Assembly (NCBI RefSeq): GCF_001679645.1
Contig: NZ_LRUN01000023.1
Location: forward strand, 1 to 64,000
Reading direction: 5' to 3'
Source of the DNA: Pseudomonas bananamidigenes
Lineage (GTDB): Bacteria > Pseudomonadota > Gammaproteobacteria > Pseudomonadales > Pseudomonadaceae
Length of the DNA: 64,000 nucleotides
The notes under the pieces are model-generated. The model saw only the letters and a list, made by a program, of their open reading frames with translations, was not told the DNA's origin and searched no databases. A program made the translations under genes and the position numbers. Below, one piece after another: positions 63,846-64,000 of this stretch (its first letter is position 1; each line of letters opens with the position of its first letter).

Positions 63846-64000
63846 TCAGGCGTTCGACAGCGCCAGGGCCTGCCCCATCTGTACCGGCGAACCGGCTTTC
63901 AGTTCCTCGACCCATTTCACCTGGTCCGGCCCGAACAGCACGATCGCGGTCGAACCCAGCTTGAAGCGCCCAAGTTCGGCACCTTTTTCCAGATGAATCG
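63846..64000 (-). CDS. psd: Phosphatidylserine decarboxylase, C-terminal part
   Basis: The last 50 or so codons of psd, cut by the window edge. The proenzyme self-cleaves at an LGST motif to create the pyruvoyl group; that motif is present as FKLGSTAIVLFG (63948-63959 for LGST). The C-terminal stretch KWVEELKAGSPVQMGQALA is typical. Psd makes phosphatidylethanolamine at the inner membrane. Confidence 0.93.
   Translation of the reverse strand, partial: IHLEKGAELGRFKLGSTAIVLFGPDQVKWVEELKAGSPVQMGQALALSNA

Overview
The window comes from a Pseudomonas of the P. fluorescens group. The evidence is high GC with strong GC3 codon bias, gene order matching the P. aeruginosa PA5018-PA4957 interval nearly gene by gene (recalled, not searched), REP/REPIN repeats built on CGCGAGCAAGCTCGC-type cores, and a two-repeat OAA-family lectin of the kind described from P. 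fluorescens.

Layout. (1) 1-10.2 kb, mostly minus strand: msrA, a DipA-like c-di-GMP phosphodiesterase, a PhoD-like phosphatase inserted in an AT-richer patch, and aceE-aceF (pyruvate dehydrogenase E1 and E2). (2) 10.6-13.6 kb: glnE, divergent from aceE across a spacer carrying twin palindromes. (3) 13.6-36.7 kb: the lipopolysaccharide core cluster. It holds waaF-waaC-waaG-waaP, three more LPS kinase-like genes, a carbamoyltransferase, glycosyltransferases, a Mig-14-like protein, a PIG-L deacetylase, acetyl- and acyltransferases, an O-antigen ligase fused to a kinase-like domain, msbA, a PAPS-dependent sulfotransferase and hldE. (4) 36.8-42.6 kb: a small redox operon, an SMR transporter with a divergent LysR regulator, and waaA. 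(5) 42.6-47.9 kb: tolC, then a TPP riboswitch with thiC and the HMP transporter gene cytX. (6) 47.8-57.3 kb: a DUF3298 lipoprotein, nudF, a DUF1249 protein, cpdA, a YqiA-like esterase, and parE-(phytase-like)-(retropepsin-like)-parC. (7) 57.4-64 kb: a PqiC-like lipoprotein, an SMP/HAMP/cyclase-like membrane protein, serB, a possible PilZ-like protein, the lectin, and the 3' end of psd.

How the genes work together. The central 23 kb, with waaA, builds and exports the LPS core: hldE makes ADP-heptose, WaaA adds Kdo, WaaC and WaaF add heptose, the kinases phosphorylate it, the carbamoyltransferase and glycosyltransferases extend and decorate it, MsbA flips lipid A-core, and WaaL attaches O antigen. 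Most of these genes overlap by 1-4 bases and are probably translationally coupled.

The most notable observation is that two genes of this pathway are each broken by an apparent one-base deletion. One is the Ssg-like glycosyltransferase (near 27,216). The other is the O-antigen ligase (in a GGGGCCC run near 32,015). Every other large gene in the window reads through intact. This is either a real rough-LPS genotype or two sequencing errors. No CRISPR array, prophage, insertion sequence, rRNA or tRNA was seen. I did not find a clearly undescribed multi-gene system; the best leads are the sulfotransferase beside msbA, the kinase-rich LPS block and the aceE/glnE operator-like pair.
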